Source: Saccoglossus kowalevskii (taxonomy: Eukaryota; Hemichordata; Enteropneusta; Harrimaniidae). From it: a DNA stretch of 20,565 nucleotides. Made by a program: the position numbers and the translations under genes. Positions 18,760-20,565 of this stretch are shown here, one piece after another. Under the pieces are notes generated by a model. The model saw nothing but the letters and a program-made list of their open reading frames with translations. It had not been told where the DNA came from and did not search any database. Positions within the stretch are counted from its first letter, which is position 1, and each line of letters opens with the position of its first letter. The stretch lies in the NCBI RefSeq assembly GCF_000003605.2, contig NW_003137825.1, positions 270,242 to 290,806 on the forward strand. Direction: 5' to 3'.

Positions 18760-20264
18760 TGTAGGTTCAATAATCGCGGCGTTGTTGATGCAAATGACAC
18801 AGTATTAGTTGATGCGACCTCTTGTAGAAACGGGTGATTGTAACTGATATCTGTAAACGCTATGATTGGTAGAAAGCGATTGAGTACACACAAATATCAT
18901 CTACGTGTATAAACACATCAGTGTGACATGGTTTATTGATATATTCTATTATGCCGACAGGTTATATCCCACGAAGAGCACCTGATCGTTGGTCATTAAG
19001 TTGTAGGGACATCTCAGGGTTTATGATCGGGGAGGATTAGAAAATGATATGAACGTCAGAAAAAATACAATCAGACTATGTAGCTTGGTAGAACCAAACA
19101 GTCATCACGGGGCATAGTACGTATGTACTACTTAAAAACTTTAGAAACCCGCCCACCCCAGACATAAAAATATTGAATGAAGGTCGGAACGAGCGATATT
19201 ACCCAGTGAAATATCATCTATAATTTACAATCATATTTTGCAATATTTGCACAGTTTTCATTCAAGCCAATTCGTATCATGCTCTCGTCGCGTCGTTTGT
19301 ACTATAGATCTACATCAACCCAACCTTGTAATTTGAATTGTTTGTTTAAACAACATTAGAGCACGTACTTGACCTAATGAAGCCCATAGACACAAAGATT
19401 TCATTACCACCAATAATAATTATAATATACAAGAGTATATATATATGTTACTGGTATTTAGCTTCACTATATAAATAAATCATTGCCATGGAATTCATGT
19501 CATAACTAAGATATGGGTCATGAGTGTATGACTCATCCTCAGTACGATCTCTGGGTTTTGTGTACATAACCACACCGCACGTGACGGTACAGTTGCCAAC
19601 GCTGGGAGTCTACCGAATTTTTCGAACACGCAACCACTCGTGGTTTTCTAACTAATTGTTCTGGTCGTTGGTTTATTTTAGTTAATCCATACACGTCTCT
19701 TTGTCGTTATGCTAATTGTAAACCAGCCACACTTGTATTAATATGTGTAATTTCTACATTTCATTTATATGCTAAGTATAATTGCTATAAAAAATTATGA
19801 CATATTTTGTAAACCGACATTGCCTTGGTTACGTAATTGTGGCAGCTTGTGTAAACCAGCATTGTCTTAGCTACGTAATTGTGGCATATTTTGTAAACCG
19901 CTATTGTAAATCAGACCTTGCAAATTAGCTAGGAGTGAGCAGCTTTAGTCACAGTGTAGTGTCTGGCGTTGACGAGCAGATATACTTCTTCTTCTTCTTC
20001 AATTATTGACATGCGTTTACAACTGTAAATGCCATAGTAAATACACTCGGCCTTCACCCCAACTCGTGCGATTAACTATACTTAAAATACGAGTGTTTCA
20101 TCGGGTTTTCTGCAGTCCCACCATAGGCTGTATGTTCTCAAAATGTACGGCAATACGAAGTTACTTATAAGGTTGTAGCTGATTGGCTACCCAAACCTAA
20201 CACCTAATTGTCAGGCCGTTTTTTCGACGTAATGAACATGCTTCGCCTCAACTGCGTACGTGTG
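18760..20264. other. Upstream flank of NRF gene, no gene seen
   Basis: It should contain the 5' UTR and promoter of the minus-strand NRF gene, but I see no clear TATA box or initiator. It contains a 14-bp palindrome-like AACCACTCGTGGTT (19632-19645), the 42-bp tandem repeat listed below and a CTT run at about 19984-20000. An untranslated first exon further upstream is possible and cannot be seen from sequence alone. Confidence 0.4.
19803..19906 (+). repeat. 42-bp tandem repeat, 2.5 copies
   Basis: Copies at 19803-19844 and 19845-19886, and a partial copy at 19887-19906. The shared cores are GTAAACC, CATTG and TACGTAATTGTGGCA. Confidence 0.85.
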
Positions 20265-20511
20265 TTACATGTCACCTCTTGCATAGAAGAACAATCGACC
20301 AATGACCTGGTCAACGAGGTTCATCGGCCAGTAGACGAGGTAGGGCCGTGCAACTCGGCCATAGGACATGTTGGATATTAATAAGAGCCTGGGTCGATAG
20401 ATTGTAGAGGCATATGCCACTGAGCTGTAGCCCACTAGATAGTGATACCAAAATTCCAATTCCACGGACGCACACCAATTTGAAATAAACGTCGATAAAG
20501 CACGTACGCAC
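20265..20511 (-). other. Doubtful open frames, unassigned
   Basis: Two overlapping minus-strand frames of 66 codons each are open here. One (ending at 20265) reads YLVGYSSVAYASTIYRP and then WPMNLVDQVIGRLFF. The other has a hydrophobic stretch GIGILVSLSSGLQLSG. I recognise neither. One could be the last exon of a gene lying beyond the window, but I see no convincing acceptor, and the region could equally be non-coding. Confidence 0.2.
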
Positions 20512-20565
20512 TTTGTAGCGAGTACTTAGTAGCGAAAGATAACCAAAGGCAGTTTAAGGTTCGAA

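Noticed and set aside
1-20565. tRNA or rRNA genes
   Set aside because: I saw no cloverleaf with A and B box motifs and no rRNA-like conserved block, although a covariance search could not be run.

Overview
The window is nuclear genomic DNA from an animal, most likely a marine invertebrate. A mollusc, brachiopod or other lophotrochozoan is my guess, not a proof. The reasons are: intron-rich genes with consensus GT/AG junctions, AT-rich non-coding DNA, tandem repeats and foldback elements, a nose-resistant-to-fluoxetine (NRF-6) type gene, and a decayed DUF6589-type gene of a sort I know as abundant in marine invertebrate genomes.

The main gene is on the minus strand (18759 down to 8876). I could assemble 14 exons by hand. 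Every exon phase matches its neighbour, and the joined coding sequence is 2094 nt (697 residues plus stop). It encodes a complete NRF-6-like membrane protein: signal peptide, extracellular six-cysteine NRF domain, a first membrane helix, a polar cytoplasmic loop, then an acyltransferase-3 (AT3) multi-helix domain that retains the R-x10-H and RxxR signatures. A polyadenylation signal lies at 8485-8490.

The left part (911 to about 4458, plus strand) holds the remains of a DUF6589-like gene. It has several exon blocks with recognisable splice sites, including a GC-AG intron, but its reading frame is broken by at least three frame changes and two in-frame stops, so I call it a pseudogene. No C-terminal part was found downstream.

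The rest is repeats and unassigned DNA. A 19-copy, roughly 29-bp minisatellite rich in TGACGT lies at 5956-6508. A MITE-like inverted-repeat element lies at 6800-7027. A 15.4-copy, 79-bp tandem array with a 237-bp higher-order pattern fills much of the last NRF intron and stops 15 bp from the exon 13 splice junction. Two compact hairpins resembling miRNA precursors lie in NRF introns 11 and 5. A second inverted-repeat element lies in intron 1. From 18760 to the right end I see only short repeats and one doubtful minus-strand open frame. I found no tRNA, rRNA or CRISPR array. The most unusual structures are the higher-order 79-bp array, the TGACGT minisatellite and the two intronic hairpins. 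I do not see a clear new multi-gene system.
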